64,000 nucleotides of DNA. Source: DASUAS01 sp963819475 (GTDB lineage: Bacteria; Actinomycetota; Acidimicrobiia; IMCC26256; DASPTH01). The stretch is taken from contig CAWFWE010000002.1 of the NCBI GenBank assembly GCA_963819475.1, positions 1,302,001 to 1,366,000 of the forward strand, given 5' to 3'. Positions within the stretch are counted from its first letter, which is position 1, and each line of letters starts with the position of its first letter. Below the pieces are notes generated by a model that searched no databases, was not told the DNA's origin, and saw only the letters and a program-made list of their open reading frames with translations. Of the stretch, positions 43,841-52,690 are shown piece after piece. Both the position numbers and the translations under genes were made by a program.

Positions 43841-43935
43841 GCGCGCACCGAATGCCCGCTCGGGAGCGGTTACACGAGTGGGCACGCTCGGTAGCGCCGC
43901 CGAGTACCGCTGCACGCCGAACGGCAGCTATGGCG
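43841..43935 (-). repeat. Dispersed palindromic repeat, long form in reverse orientation
   Basis: Read on the minus strand: AGCTGCCGTTCGGCGTGCAG, CGGT, a spacer, GCCCACTCGTGTAACCGCTC and CCGAGCGGGCATTCGG. Same architecture and length as the copy at 37335-37424. Confidence 0.65.
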
Positions 43936-43986
43936 CGCTGCCTGGTTTTGGCCGCTGAGCTCTTCGACAGAGCCCAGCAACGCGTG

Positions 43987-44295
43987 TCAGCAGTCGACCC
44001 GTTCGAATCCCACCGCGAGCTGCCCGTCTGGTGTGACGGTGAAGTGCTCCAAGATGTGCACCGTCGTGTGGGAGCCATCGCTCGCGGTGCCGATTGCGTT
44101 GATGACGCTCGTGAACGACTCCTTCGGAAAGCCCAGACCTTGGTCGCTCCTGGTGGTGACGAAGTGACCGGTTGCGAGCACCACGCCGCCGGGTCCGCGA
44201 GTCGTGAACGTGCCGGTCATCGTCACGGTCAAGTGGAACGACGTATCAGTGAAGATGGCATGAAGCTGTTCCGAGAAGGCGAGGTCGATGAAGGT
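43987..44295 (-). pseudogene. C-terminal remnant of a secreted/hypothetical protein
   Basis: The minus strand reads FIDLAFSEQLHAIFTDTSFH, LTVTMTGTFTTRGPGGVVLA, TGHFVTTRSDQGLGF and ends VTPDGQLAVGFERVDC-stop, a beta-rich domain of exported-protein type. The frame has no start before it runs into the integrase remnant near 44285-44296. Both fragments are truncated at their N-terminal side at this junction. Confidence 0.55.
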
Positions 44296-44826
44296 GGGAT
44301 GCGTCGCAGCGAGCTCGTCGGCCTGCGCTGGGCCGACGTGGACTTCGAGCAGGGACTTGTCCGTGTCCGTCAGACCGTCAGCGGCATGGCTCCCGGGCCG
44401 CCGACCGTCGAGGACGTGAAGAATCCCCGCTCACGGCGGACGATCGACGTGGACGACGCGACCATGAAGCTGCTCCGTGGTCACCGTGCCCACCAGACTG
44501 AGCAGCGTCTCCTCATCGGTGCCGGCTACCGCGACCACGGCCTCGTGTTCGCCGCGGCCGACGGCATGCCGCTGCACCCCGACGGCGTGTCGAAGGCGTT
44601 CGCGCGCGCCGTCGCTGAGGTGGACGTGCCCCGCATCCGGCTGCACGACCTGCGCCACACCCACGCGACGCACACCCTCTCGTCAGAGGGACCGAACCGG
44701 GCGCGCATCACCAGCGAACGACTCGGACACGCGTCGGTCGGGTTCACGCTCGACACGTACGGACACGTCCTCCCCGGTCAGCAGGCGCAGGTCGCGGCCG
44801 CGGTCGCGAAACTCGTCGACGGCTGA
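44296..44826 (+). pseudogene. C-terminal remnant of a phage-type tyrosine integrase
   Basis: The catalytic half is preserved: GMRRSELVGLRWADVDFEQG (Arg), RLHDLRHTHATHTL (His-x-x-Arg), ERLGHASVGFTLDTYGHVLP (His and Tyr). The N-terminal DNA-binding half is missing at the junction near 44290, although an ATG at 44260 could start a shortened product. It ends 75 bases from the 3' end of a tRNA-Cys gene, the usual site for such integrases, and so marks an island edge. Confidence 0.8.
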
Positions 44827-44900
44827 CCGGCGGCTACCAAATGGCTACCACGCGGCCGTCGGCGCGCTCATCGGTGCCGTACGACCGTTGTGATTGTTGA

Positions 44901-44971
44901 GGCGGCGACGGGAATCGAACCCGTGTCCAGGGTTTTGCAGACCCTTGCCTGAACCACTCGGCTACGCCGCC
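44901..44971 (-). tRNA. tRNA-Cys (GCA)
   Basis: 71 bases with a 7-bp acceptor stem GGCGGCG / CGCCGCC, an anticodon arm AGGGT-CTGCAAA-ACCCT giving anticodon GCA, and a T arm with GGTTCGATTCC. CCA is not encoded. Its 3' end faces the integrase remnant. Confidence 0.95.
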
Positions 44972-45045
44972 GGGGCCGTGCTCACGCACGGCGAGGGGCC
45001 GAGGTTAGCCCTTCACCCGCCACGGTTCCGCGCCGAAACACCGTC

Positions 45046-45990
45046 ATGGCTCCGGACACCGGCTCTGCCGTCGCGCTCGCGGGCGTACGCCGCACCTTCG
45101 GCGACGTCCTCGCGGTCGACGACCTGACCTTCGAGGTCCCGCGGGGCACGGTGACCGTGCTGCTCGGCCCGAACGGCGCCGGCAAGACCACGGTCGTACG
45201 GCTGGTGACCGGCGCGTTGCATTCGCACGGCGGCGCCGTCCGCACCCTCGGGCTCGACCCCGAGGTCGACACCGAGGGCACCGAGATCCGTCGCCGGTGC
45301 GGCGTGGTGCCGGCCCGTCCCGCCCTGTACGAGCGCCTGTCCGGTACCGACAACCTCGAGTACGCGGCCGCGCTCTTCCAGGTGCCCCCGGGCCTCGTGC
45401 AGTCCCGCGTCGCCGAAGCGGCTCGGCGCTTCGGGATCTCCGACGCGCTCCAGCTCAAAGTCGGCGGGTACTCCACCGGCATGCGGGCCCGCCTCGCGCT
45501 GGCCCGAGCCGTCCTCCACGAGCCCGACCTCCTGCTCCTCGACGAGCCGACCGCCGGCCTGGACCCCGAGTCGGCCCGCACCGTGCTCGGCCTCATCGAC
45601 GAGATGGCCGAGGGCGGCAAGACCGTCCTCATGTGCACGCACCTGCTGCTCGAGGCCGAGGGCCTCGCCGACCAGGTGATCGTGATGGACCACGGTCGCG
45701 CCATGGTCTCGGGTTCGCCGCGCGAGCTGACGCGTCAGTACTGGCCCGCGGCGCGCGTCATCCTCGATGCCGACGACCCCGCGGTGCTCGACGCCGCTCG
45801 TGGCCTGCCGTTCGTGCGCGGGTACCAGCGCAACGGCGTCGCGCTGGTGGACCTCGAGCGAGAGACCGACGTGCCCGATCTCGTCGACGCCCTCGTCGGC
45901 GCCGGCGCCCGCCTCACCCGCGTCGAGCCGCAGGCCCCCAGCCTCGAACAGCTGTACTTCGCCATCCGCCAGGAGAACGCGCCGTCATGA
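45046..45990 (+). CDS. ABC transporter ATP-binding protein
   Basis: 314-residue ATPase of a multidrug/ABC-2-type exporter. Walker A GPNGAGKTT (41-49), signature-like GGYSTGMRARLALARAV, Walker B LLLLDEPTAGLD and the switch His in MCTHLLLEAEG. A C-terminal extension of about 80 residues (YWPAARVILDADDPAVLDAA onward) follows the nucleotide-binding domain, typical of DrrA/NatA-like proteins. The stop overlaps the start of the permease gene (ATGA). The substrate is unknown. Confidence 0.95.
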   Translation: MAPDTGSAVALAGVRRTFGDVLAVDDLTFEVPRGTVTVLLGPNGAGKTTVVRLVTGALHSHGGAVRTLGLDPEVDTEGTEIRRRCGVVPARPALYERLSGTDNLEYAAALFQVPPGLVQSRVAEAARRFGISDALQLKVGGYSTGMRARLALARAVLHEPDLLLLDEPTAGLDPESARTVLGLIDEMAEGGKTVLMCTHLLLEAEGLADQVIVMDHGRAMVSGSPRELTRQYWPAARVILDADDPAVLDAARGLPFVRGYQRNGVALVDLERETDVPDLVDALVGAGARLTRVEPQAPSLEQLYFAIRQENAPS

Positions 45991-46823
45991 GCCGCACGCC
46001 GAAGCAGGGCCGCCCCTCGTGGGTGATCGCCCGCACCGATCTCCGCCAGCTGCTCCAGGCGCGCGACTTCTGGATGCCGCTGATGGTCGTCGCGCTGCTC
46101 TTCTTCGTGATCATCCCGACGGTCCTGCTGCTGATCCTGGGCTCGGTGAAGGACGCCAGCCTGGCCAAGAAGCTGAGCGACGTGGTCGGCAGCCTGCCCA
46201 AGGACCTGCAGGCGAAGGTGCACGGTCAGAAGGGACCGGCGAGCGCGTCGTACGCGCTGGCCGTCTACCTGTTCGCACCCCTCGCGATCATCGTGCCGCT
46301 GACGGTGTCGTCGGCGGTGGGCGCGCACACCATCGTCGGCGAGCGGGAGCGGGGCAGCGGCGAGTTCCTCGCCCACTCCCCCGCCACCGAACGGCAGATC
46401 TACCTGGGCAAGCTCATGGCCAGCCTCATCCCCGGCTACTTCACCGCCGCGATGGGCTTCCTGCTCTACTCCCTGGTCGTCAACCTGATCGTCGGCCCCA
46501 AGCTCGGCGGCTGGTTCTTCCCGACGACGAACTGGTGGGTGCTCATGCTCTGGGTGCTGCCGCCGTTCATCGCCCTCGCGTTGGCCGTGATCCTGGCCAT
46601 CTCGGCGCGGGTGTCGAGCGCCGCCGCCGCGCAACAGGCGTCGGCGCTGGCGACGCTGCCGCTGATCGTGATCGCGTACGGCGTGTCGAGCAACACGCTG
46701 TTCCGCGGCATGGGCACCGCGTTGGCCATCGGTGGCCTCGCCTGGTGCGGCGCGATCTTCGCGTTGTGGCGCGCCTCGAAGGCCGTCTCCCGCGAACGTC
46801 TCCTCGGCATGGGCGCCACCTGA
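45987..46823 (+). CDS. ABC-2-type transporter permease
   Basis: 278-residue membrane protein with about six spans. The stretch GAHTIVGERERGSGEFLAHS followed by ERQIYLGKLMASLIP is the cytoplasmic E-loop of ABC-2 permeases. Spans lie around residues 32-54, 90-108, 145-168, 185-205, 212-232 and 240-258. ATG 45987 overlaps the ATPase stop, so the pair forms one exporter. One permease probably homodimerises. Confidence 0.9.
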   Translation: MSRTPKQGRPSWVIARTDLRQLLQARDFWMPLMVVALLFFVIIPTVLLLILGSVKDASLAKKLSDVVGSLPKDLQAKVHGQKGPASASYALAVYLFAPLAIIVPLTVSSAVGAHTIVGERERGSGEFLAHSPATERQIYLGKLMASLIPGYFTAAMGFLLYSLVVNLIVGPKLGGWFFPTTNWWVLMLWVLPPFIALALAVILAISARVSSAAAAQQASALATLPLIVIAYGVSSNTLFRGMGTALAIGGLAWCGAIFALWRASKAVSRERLLGMGAT

Positions 46824-46849
46824 GGTACCCCGAAACGTAGAGTGCCGCC

Positions 46850-48451
46850 GTGTACGAATGCTTCGCGACGGTGTGGGAGCGGGTGGCGGCTGCCATCCCC
46901 GACGCGCCGGCCGTCGTGCAGGGCGACCACCGGGTGACGTACGGCGAGGTCGAGGACCGCGCCGCGCGTCTGGCTTCGGCGTTGGCCGACCTGGGCGTCG
47001 GCCCCGACACCAAGGTCGCGCTGTTCCTCCACAACTGCCCCGAGTACATGGAGTGCCTGTTCGCGCTGTCGAAGATGCGCGCGGTGCCCGCGAACGTGAA
47101 CTTCCGCTACCTCGGCGACGAGCTCGCGCAGCTCGTCGACAACGCCGACGCGGAGGTGCTCGTGTACCACCGTTCGCTCCGCGAGCGGGTAGCCGACGTA
47201 CGCGACCGCATGCCGCGTCTCCGGCACCTCGTCGAGCTCGACGAAGACCATGCCGATTCCGGGTACGAGGAGCTGCTGCGCGCCCACGCACCCGCGCCGC
47301 GGATCGAGCGCTCGGGCGACGACCTCCTCCTCTGGTACACCGGCGGCACCACCGGCCTGCCCAAGGGCGTGCTCTGGCACCAGGGCACCCTGCTCGGGTA
47401 CGGGCTCATCGCCGCCTACGCGCTGCAAGACGAGACGCCGTCGGACTCGGTCGACCAGCTGATCGCCGACGTGAAGCGCTGGCGCGCCCGGGGCACGCCG
47501 CTCGTGTCGCTGCTCACCACCCCACTCGTGCACGCCACCGCGGTGCACCAGGCCAACACCGCGTTCGCGGTCGGCGGCACCATCGTGCTCCTGGCGCGCG
47601 GCCACACCGACGGCGACACCATCTGCGCCACCATCGAGCGCGAGCGCCCGAGCGTGCTCGAGATCGTGGGCGACGTGCTGATGCGTCGCATCGCGCACGC
47701 GCTCGACGCCGCCGACGCGCGTGGCGAGCCCTACGACCTGTCGTCCCTCCGTCGCATCCACAACTCGGGCGCGATGGTGAGTGCGCCGCTGAAGGACGCA
47801 CTGCTGTCGCGCGGGACCATGCACGTGTATGACTCGCTCGGCTCGAGCGAGGCCGTGGGCTTCGGCGTCGCGCTGACGACGGGCCCGGGCCAGAGCGAGA
47901 CCGCACGCTTCGCGCTCGGCCCCAACGCGCGCCTGCTCGCCGACGGCGACCGCGACGTCACACCGGGCTCGGGTGAGGTCGGCGTGCTCGCCGTCCACAC
48001 CTCGTGCGCCATCGGCTACTACAAGGATCCCGAGCGCAGCGCGGCCACCTTCCGCGCGATCGAGGGCACGACGTACGCCATCCCCGGCGACCAGGCGCTG
48101 CTCGACGCCGACGGCACGCTGGTGCTCCTCGGGCGCGGGTCCAACTGCATCAACTCCGGCGGCGAGAAGATCTGGCCCGAGGAGGTCGAGGAGGTGCTCA
48201 AGGAGCACCCGGGCGTGCACGACGCGGTCGTGATGGGCGTTCCCGACGACGAGTGGGGCCAGATCGTCGCCGCGGTCGTGGCGACGACCGGCACCGCGCC
48301 GCCCGATGCTCACGCGCTCGACGCGTGGGTCGGCGCGCGGCTCGCGGGCTACAAGCGGCCGCGTCGCATCGTGTTCGCCGACGAGGTCGGACGCACCACC
48401 GTCGGCAAGCTCGACTACGACTGGGCGCGCGCCGCGCTGCGCGCCGACTGA
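46850..48451 (+). CDS. Acyl-CoA synthetase (FadD-like, AMP-forming)
   Basis: 533-residue adenylate-forming ligase. Motifs: the phosphate loop LLWYTGGTTGLPKGVLW, MHVYDSLGSSEAVGFG, the hinge region LLGRGSNCINSGGEKIWPEE and the C-terminal lysine loop RTTVGKLDYDWA. Activates a fatty or other carboxylic acid to its CoA thioester; several actinobacterial relatives act in sterol side-chain or fatty-acid degradation. The GTG at 46850 lies 26 bases after the permease stop with no strong ribosome site. It may be co-transcribed with the exporter. Confidence 0.93.
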   Translation: MYECFATVWERVAAAIPDAPAVVQGDHRVTYGEVEDRAARLASALADLGVGPDTKVALFLHNCPEYMECLFALSKMRAVPANVNFRYLGDELAQLVDNADAEVLVYHRSLRERVADVRDRMPRLRHLVELDEDHADSGYEELLRAHAPAPRIERSGDDLLLWYTGGTTGLPKGVLWHQGTLLGYGLIAAYALQDETPSDSVDQLIADVKRWRARGTPLVSLLTTPLVHATAVHQANTAFAVGGTIVLLARGHTDGDTICATIERERPSVLEIVGDVLMRRIAHALDAADARGEPYDLSSLRRIHNSGAMVSAPLKDALLSRGTMHVYDSLGSSEAVGFGVALTTGPGQSETARFALGPNARLLADGDRDVTPGSGEVGVLAVHTSCAIGYYKDPERSAATFRAIEGTTYAIPGDQALLDADGTLVLLGRGSNCINSGGEKIWPEEVEEVLKEHPGVHDAVVMGVPDDEWGQIVAAVVATTGTAPPDAHALDAWVGARLAGYKRPRRIVFADEVGRTTVGKLDYDWARAALRAD

Positions 48452-48458
48452 CGCGCGT

Positions 48459-49325
48459 TCACCAGGCGAGGTACTCGCGCACGAGCGCGGCGGCGCGCTC
48501 GGAGTCCTCCTGCACGAAGAAGTGGGTACCGGACACGGTGACGAGATCGACGCCGGCGCGCTCGGCCTGCGCCGCGAACATGCCGTCGGGGAGGTCGGTG
48601 CCGTCGGCGCAGACGATCGCGACGTCCGCGGTGAGCGACGCCAGGTGGTCGAACGACGCGGGCGCGCCGTCGGGCCGGGTGCCGCACTCGAAGAACCACG
48701 CCTCCACCTCGGGCGGGCAGGCCAGCTCGACCTGGCCGTCGGGTCGGTCGCGGAAGCCCCAACGCACGTAGCCGTCGAGGGCGGCGGGCTCCATCACGTC
48801 GAGCGGTGGCCGGCTGCCGTACGACTCCCTGACCGTGGCCCGGTCGGCCCACAGCGCCCGGCGGCGGCGCGCCATCGCCGACATGTGGTTCTCGCCCTCG
48901 GCGCCCGGCAGGCCGCCCACCCGCCGCATGGCGATCGCCTCGCACAGCAGCAGCCGGCGCACCAGGCCCGGCCGCAGCCGGTCGACGAGGATGCCGGTGC
49001 CGCCGCCCAGCGACTCGCCCAGCAGCACGACCTCGTCGACGCCGAGCGCGTCGAGCACCGCGACCGCATCGCCGGCGGCGGCGACGAACCCGCAGTCGTC
49101 GTAGGTGGCGGGTGCGTCACTGGTGCCGTGGCCCCGCAGGTCGATGCCGATCGGGCGGTACTCGTCGCGCAGCACGCGGGCCAGCGGGTCGAACACCCCG
49201 GCGCAGAAGCCGTTGGGGTGGAGCAGCACGAGCGGCGGGCCGTCGCCACCCCAGTCGAGGGCGCCGATCGTGAGCCCGTCGTGCTCGACCGACACCCACT
49301 TCGGGTCGTCCGGGGCCTCCACCAT
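48459..49325 (-). CDS. Alpha/beta hydrolase
   Basis: 288-residue hydrolase of the alpha/beta fold. The oxyanion region is LVLLHPNGFCAGVFDPL, the nucleophile elbow VVLLGESLGGGTG (Ser), the acid is probably in IVCADGTDLPDG and the catalytic His in VSGTHFFVQEDS. It converges with the acyl-CoA synthetase (stops 7 bases apart). Substrate unknown; likely an esterase or ring-cleavage-product hydrolase. Confidence 0.9.
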   Translation of the reverse strand: MVEAPDDPKWVSVEHDGLTIGALDWGGDGPPLVLLHPNGFCAGVFDPLARVLRDEYRPIGIDLRGHGTSDAPATYDDCGFVAAAGDAVAVLDALGVDEVVLLGESLGGGTGILVDRLRPGLVRRLLLCEAIAMRRVGGLPGAEGENHMSAMARRRRALWADRATVRESYGSRPPLDVMEPAALDGYVRWGFRDRPDGQVELACPPEVEAWFFECGTRPDGAPASFDHLASLTADVAIVCADGTDLPDGMFAAQAERAGVDLVTVSGTHFFVQEDSERAAALVREYLAW

Positions 49326-49463
49326 CAGGACTGGTCGATTCCGCTCCGGCGTCCCGACCTCCGGCCACGCCTCCGCTGCATCTCCATCCGGCGCACGCTA
49401 CCGGAGGTGTCGCGGCGCCCCCGACTGGCCGACTTCCGACGCTCATTGGGTATCCTGCCGAGC

Positions 49464-49586
49464 ATGGCGACCGCAGCAGGAACCAGATTGCGCTGTGAGC
49501 AGTGCGAGACCGAGATCATCGTGGTGAAGGGCACCGACGACGTCGTGTCGTGTTGCGGGCAGCCGATGGCTACCCGCGAGGGGTGA
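49464..49586 (+). CDS. CxxC micro-protein (desulforedoxin-like)
   Basis: 40 residues: LRCEQCETEIIVVKGTDDVV followed by SCCGQPM. Cys pairs at about 11/14 and 30/31 form the CxxC...CC pattern of desulforedoxin-type iron or zinc sites. The start is ATG 49464; GAGC precedes it and an alternative start is not apparent. Its neighbour at 49591 has the same layout, so this is a tandem duplication. It is transcribed toward the second acyl-CoA synthetase. Metal and partner unknown. Confidence 0.75.
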   Translation: MATAAGTRLRCEQCETEIIVVKGTDDVVSCCGQPMATREG

Positions 49587-49590
49587 CGAG

Positions 49591-49734
49591 ATGCCGAACC
49601 AGATGGGCAAGCGATACACCTGCGCCGAGTGCGAGGCCACGGTGCTGGTCACCAAGGCCGGCGACGGCGAGCTGAGCTGCCACGGCGTGGCCATGGAGAT
49701 CGCCCAGGCCAAGCCGCTCCCGTCCTCCGACTGA
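49591..49734 (+). CDS. CxxC micro-protein (desulforedoxin-like), tandem paralogue
   Basis: 47 residues: YTCAECEATVLVTKAGDGEL followed by SCHGVAM. Keeps Cys11/Cys14 and Cys30, but the second Cys of the CC pair is His31, which could still ligate metal. The ATG at 49591 is four bases after the stop of the first copy (GGGTGACGAG), so both are in one transcript. The acyl-CoA synthetase start follows 34 bases later. Confidence 0.75.
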   Translation: MPNQMGKRYTCAECEATVLVTKAGDGELSCHGVAMEIAQAKPLPSSD

Positions 49735-49768
49735 GCACCACGACGCACCGCCAGCCAGGGGGGCTCGA

Positions 49769-51209
49769 GTGAACATCGCCATGATCCTCGAGATGGCGGC
49801 CGATGCCCTGGGCGACCGTCTCGCCTTCGGGACCCGGGCCGATGGCCTCACCTACGAGCAGCTCCGCCAGGTCGCCGCGCGCCGTCGCCGACCGGGTCGA
49901 CGGGTCGGGCGCCGAGCGGCTCGCGCTCATGGAGCCCAACGGCCCGCTCGTGCCCGCGTGCCTCTTCGGCGCTGCGTGGGCGGGCGTCAGCTACGCGCCG
50001 CTCAACTACCGCCTCCCCGAGGCGTCCCTCGAGCAGCTCCTGACCCGGATCGAGCCCGCGGTCGTCGCCGCGCCGCACTGGCTCGACGCCAAGGAGGACA
50101 GCGGTCGCGCGTTCCCGGACGCGCCCGAGGCTCCCGCGGTGCTGCTCTTCACCAGCGGCACGTCGGCCGAGCCCAAGGCCGCGGTGCTCGAGCACGCGCA
50201 GCTGCTCGCGTACGTGTTCAACACGCTGGAGTTCGCGTCGGCGGGCGAGGACGAAGCCGCCATCGTGATCGTGCCGCCCTTCCACGTGGCCGGCGTCGCC
50301 GCCGTGCTCAGCAACACCTACGTCGGCCGGCGCATCGTGCCGGTGCCGGGCGTGCGCTTCTCGGCCGAGGACTGGTTGATCACGGCGCGCGACGAGCAGG
50401 TCACCCACGCCATGCTCGTGCCCACCATGCTCGGCAAGATCGTCGAGGCCATGGAGGCCGACGAGTCGCTGCGCGTGCCCAGCCTCCGGGCGCTGTCGTA
50501 CGGCGGTTCCCGCATGCCGGCCCCCGTCCTGGAACGGGCGCTGCACCTCTTCCCGGAGGTCGACTTCGTCAACGCCTACGGGCTCACCGAGACGAGCAGC
50601 ACGGTCGCGATCCTCGGTCCCGACGACCACCGGCTCGCGCTCTACAGCGACGAGCCCCTGTTCAAGAACCGCCTGTCGTCGGTCGGTCAACCGTTGCCGG
50701 GCATCGAGATCCGCATCGTGGGGGACGCGGGCGAGACCATGGGCCCCGACGAGCCCGGTGAGATCCAGATCCGCGGCGACCAGGTGAGCGGCAAGTATGT
50801 CGGTACCGACTCCAAGACCGACGACGACGGTTGGCTGCACACCGGCGACCGTGGCTGGCTCGACGTCGAGGGCTACCTGTTCTGCGAGGGCCGGGCCGAC
50901 GACACCATCATCCGAGGCGGCGAGAACGTCGCGCCCGCCGAGATCGAGGACGCCCTGCTCCAGCACGACGCCATCTCCGTCGCCGCGGTCGTCGGGCTGA
51001 ACGACGAGCAGTACGGCGAGCGGATCGCGGCGATGGTCTCCCTCCGGGCGGGCGTCGAGGAGATCGACACCGACCACGTGCGGGAGTGGGTCCGCCAGCG
51101 GCTCGGGTCGCTCAAGACACCCGAGCTGGTCGTCGTCACCGACGAGGTGCCCCAGACCGCCACCGGCAAGATCTTGCGCCGCCAGGTGAAGGCCGACCTC
51201 GGCGGTTAG
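49769..51209 (+). CDS. Acyl-CoA synthetase (AMP-forming), frameshifted near the N-terminus
   Basis: About 480 residues if repaired. The N-terminus reads from GTG 49769 (MNIAMILEMAADALGDRLAF, LTYEQLRQVA). After about 49882 the rest is in the next frame: RAVADRVDGSGAERLALMEP, LLFTSGTSAEPKAAVLEHAQ (phosphate loop), VNAYGLTETSSTVAILG, DDGWLHTGDRGWLDVEGYLF and PQTATGKILRRQVK (catalytic Lys). One extra G in the GCCGCGCGCC run explains the break. All catalytic motifs are intact. It follows the two CxxC micro-proteins and likely forms a transcript with them. Confidence 0.9.
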
Positions 51210-51221
51210 GTCGACTCCGCG

Positions 51222-52352
51222 TCATCGCTCGATCGCACCCACGTCGGGGTGCGCCTGCACCGCGCTGGTCACCTCCTCGAGCCGCTCCGGGTGCCCCTTG
51301 AGGGTCCCGTCGAGGTAGGCGACGGTGATCGTGCTCACGAGCTCGAACGCGGGATTGCCGGGCTGCGTGTACGGCGGGACGTGGCTGGAGCTCAGGGTCA
51401 CCATCCAGCGGGGCGCGGTGAGGTTGTCGCGGTCCCACTGGATCGAGTGCGGGTAGGGGTCGTACTCGTCGTTCACCTCCATGATGTGGAGGATCGGCGT
51501 GCCGGTGTCGCGCACGCTCGGGTTGTCGGCGTTGGCCAGGTCGCCGGCCATCGAGATCACCGCCTTGACCCGCGGGTCCCGACAGCAAGCGAGGAAGCCG
51601 ACGCCGAAGGAGACGACCTCGCCGTCGGAGTGACCGGCGGCGGCGATGCGATCGCGGTCGACGAGCCCCGCGAGGGGGTCTCCCCCACTCACGTCGAGCA
51701 CCTGGGTGATCACGAAGGACGCGTCGCCGAACGTCTTCTCGTAGTCGACGTGGCTGGCGCCGCCGTCCGATCCGCTGAGGATCGGGAACACGGGTGCCGC
51801 CACGACGTACCCCGCCGCCGCCCAGCGCTCGAGCAGCGGGGCGTAGAAGTCGGGGGTGACGGCGTAGCCGTGGGCGAAGAGCACGAGCGGATACGGGCCG
51901 TGGGTGGCGTCCGGCGGGGCGTCCGCGGTCGGCGCGCCCCCGCTGGCACCCTCGGCCGGGTACCAGACGTCGGTGGGCAGGGTGCGGGTGGGCGCGCCGC
52001 CGAACGACCCGTTCGGCGACGTCGTGCGGGAGCTGTCGACGAAGGTCAGCGTACGGGTGCCGACCGCGTAGGTGCGCCCGATCGCGGTGGCGTTCGCCGC
52101 CGCGGGCGCCGCCGGCGCTGCCGTCGTGGTCGCCGGCGCGGTCGTTGCAGCCGGTGCGGTCGTAGCGGCAGCCGGTGCGGTGGTCGAGGTCGTGACGGCG
52201 CCGGTCGAGCGGGCCCCCTCGTCGTCACCGCCGAACCGCGCGATCCCGGCCGCGGTCACGCACACGACGAGCACGACGACGCAGGCACCGCCGGCCACCG
52301 CCATCCGGCGGCGGCGCTCGGGACTGCGCCGCGTCGAACCCGGTGACGTCAT
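51222..52352 (-). CDS. Exported alpha/beta hydrolase (esterase/PAF-acetylhydrolase-like)
   Basis: 376 residues. An N-terminal membrane anchor (MAVAGGACVVVLVVCVTAAG, after a basic RRRR) is followed by a Thr/Ala/Pro-rich linker to about residue 90. The exported hydrolase domain then shows YPLVLFAHGYAVTPDFYAPL (oxyanion), RIAAAGHSDGEVVSFG (nucleophile Ser) and HIMEVNDEYDPYPHSIQWD (acid). Resembles platelet-activating factor acetylhydrolase/polyesterase-type enzymes. Converges with the acyl-CoA synthetase. Substrate unknown. Confidence 0.85.
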   Translation of the reverse strand: MTSPGSTRRSPERRRRMAVAGGACVVVLVVCVTAAGIARFGGDDEGARSTGAVTTSTTAPAAATTAPAATTAPATTTAAPAAPAAANATAIGRTYAVGTRTLTFVDSSRTTSPNGSFGGAPTRTLPTDVWYPAEGASGGAPTADAPPDATHGPYPLVLFAHGYAVTPDFYAPLLERWAAAGYVVAAPVFPILSGSDGGASHVDYEKTFGDASFVITQVLDVSGGDPLAGLVDRDRIAAAGHSDGEVVSFGVGFLACCRDPRVKAVISMAGDLANADNPSVRDTGTPILHIMEVNDEYDPYPHSIQWDRDNLTAPRWMVTLSSSHVPPYTQPGNPAFELVSTITVAYLDGTLKGHPERLEEVTSAVQAHPDVGAIER

Positions 52353-52395
52353 GCGTGAGCACGGTAGCCAGGCCGGTGGGCCCGGCTACCTCATC

Positions 52396-52596
52396 TCAGC
52401 TCTCGTCGATGCTGATGGCCTGCTTCGGGCACTGCCGCACCGCCTGCTCGCACTTCTCGCGCAGGTCGTCGGGCGGGTTCTCCTGGAGCACGTACAGGAA
52501 GTTGTCGTCGCGGACCTCGAACACTTCGGGGACGATCCCCATGCAGATGGCGTTGCTCTCGCAGAGGTCGAAGTCGACCACGACCTTCCAAGCCAT
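52396..52596 (-). CDS. Single-cluster ferredoxin with CxxNxxC motif
   Basis: 66 residues with Cys12, Cys18 and Cys56-Pro as ligands; the usual fourth-ligand position is Asn15 (CESNAIC). The pattern is that of 3Fe-4S-type ferredoxins that feed P450s in actinomycetes. An extra Cys49 is present. The ATG at 52596 has AGGAGACAC upstream. No P450 adjacent; the window's P450 is 29 kb away. Compare the CxxHxxC ferredoxin at 11597. Confidence 0.9.
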   Translation of the reverse strand: MAWKVVVDFDLCESNAICMGIVPEVFEVRDDNFLYVLQENPPDDLREKCEQAVRQCPKQAISIDES

Positions 52597-52690
52597 TGTG
52601 TCTCCTCGGATCGGTGCGTTGACCGAACTGCCCGCGCACTCGGCGCGGGCAGTCCAGGGATCGATGGGAAATGTAGTGCGTCCGGCGTTG

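Noticed and set aside
20972..43935. Interpretation of the palindromic repeats as integron attC sites with gene cassettes
   Set aside because: The arms lack the GTTRRRY/RYYYAAC core, genes lie in both orientations, and no integron-type integrase (with its extra helix) is recognised; a REP/MITE-like family fits better.
49769..50761. Programmed frameshift in the acyl-CoA synthetase
   Set aside because: There is no slippery heptamer or stimulating structure, homologous proteins are contiguous, and the break coincides with a GC run prone to indel errors.
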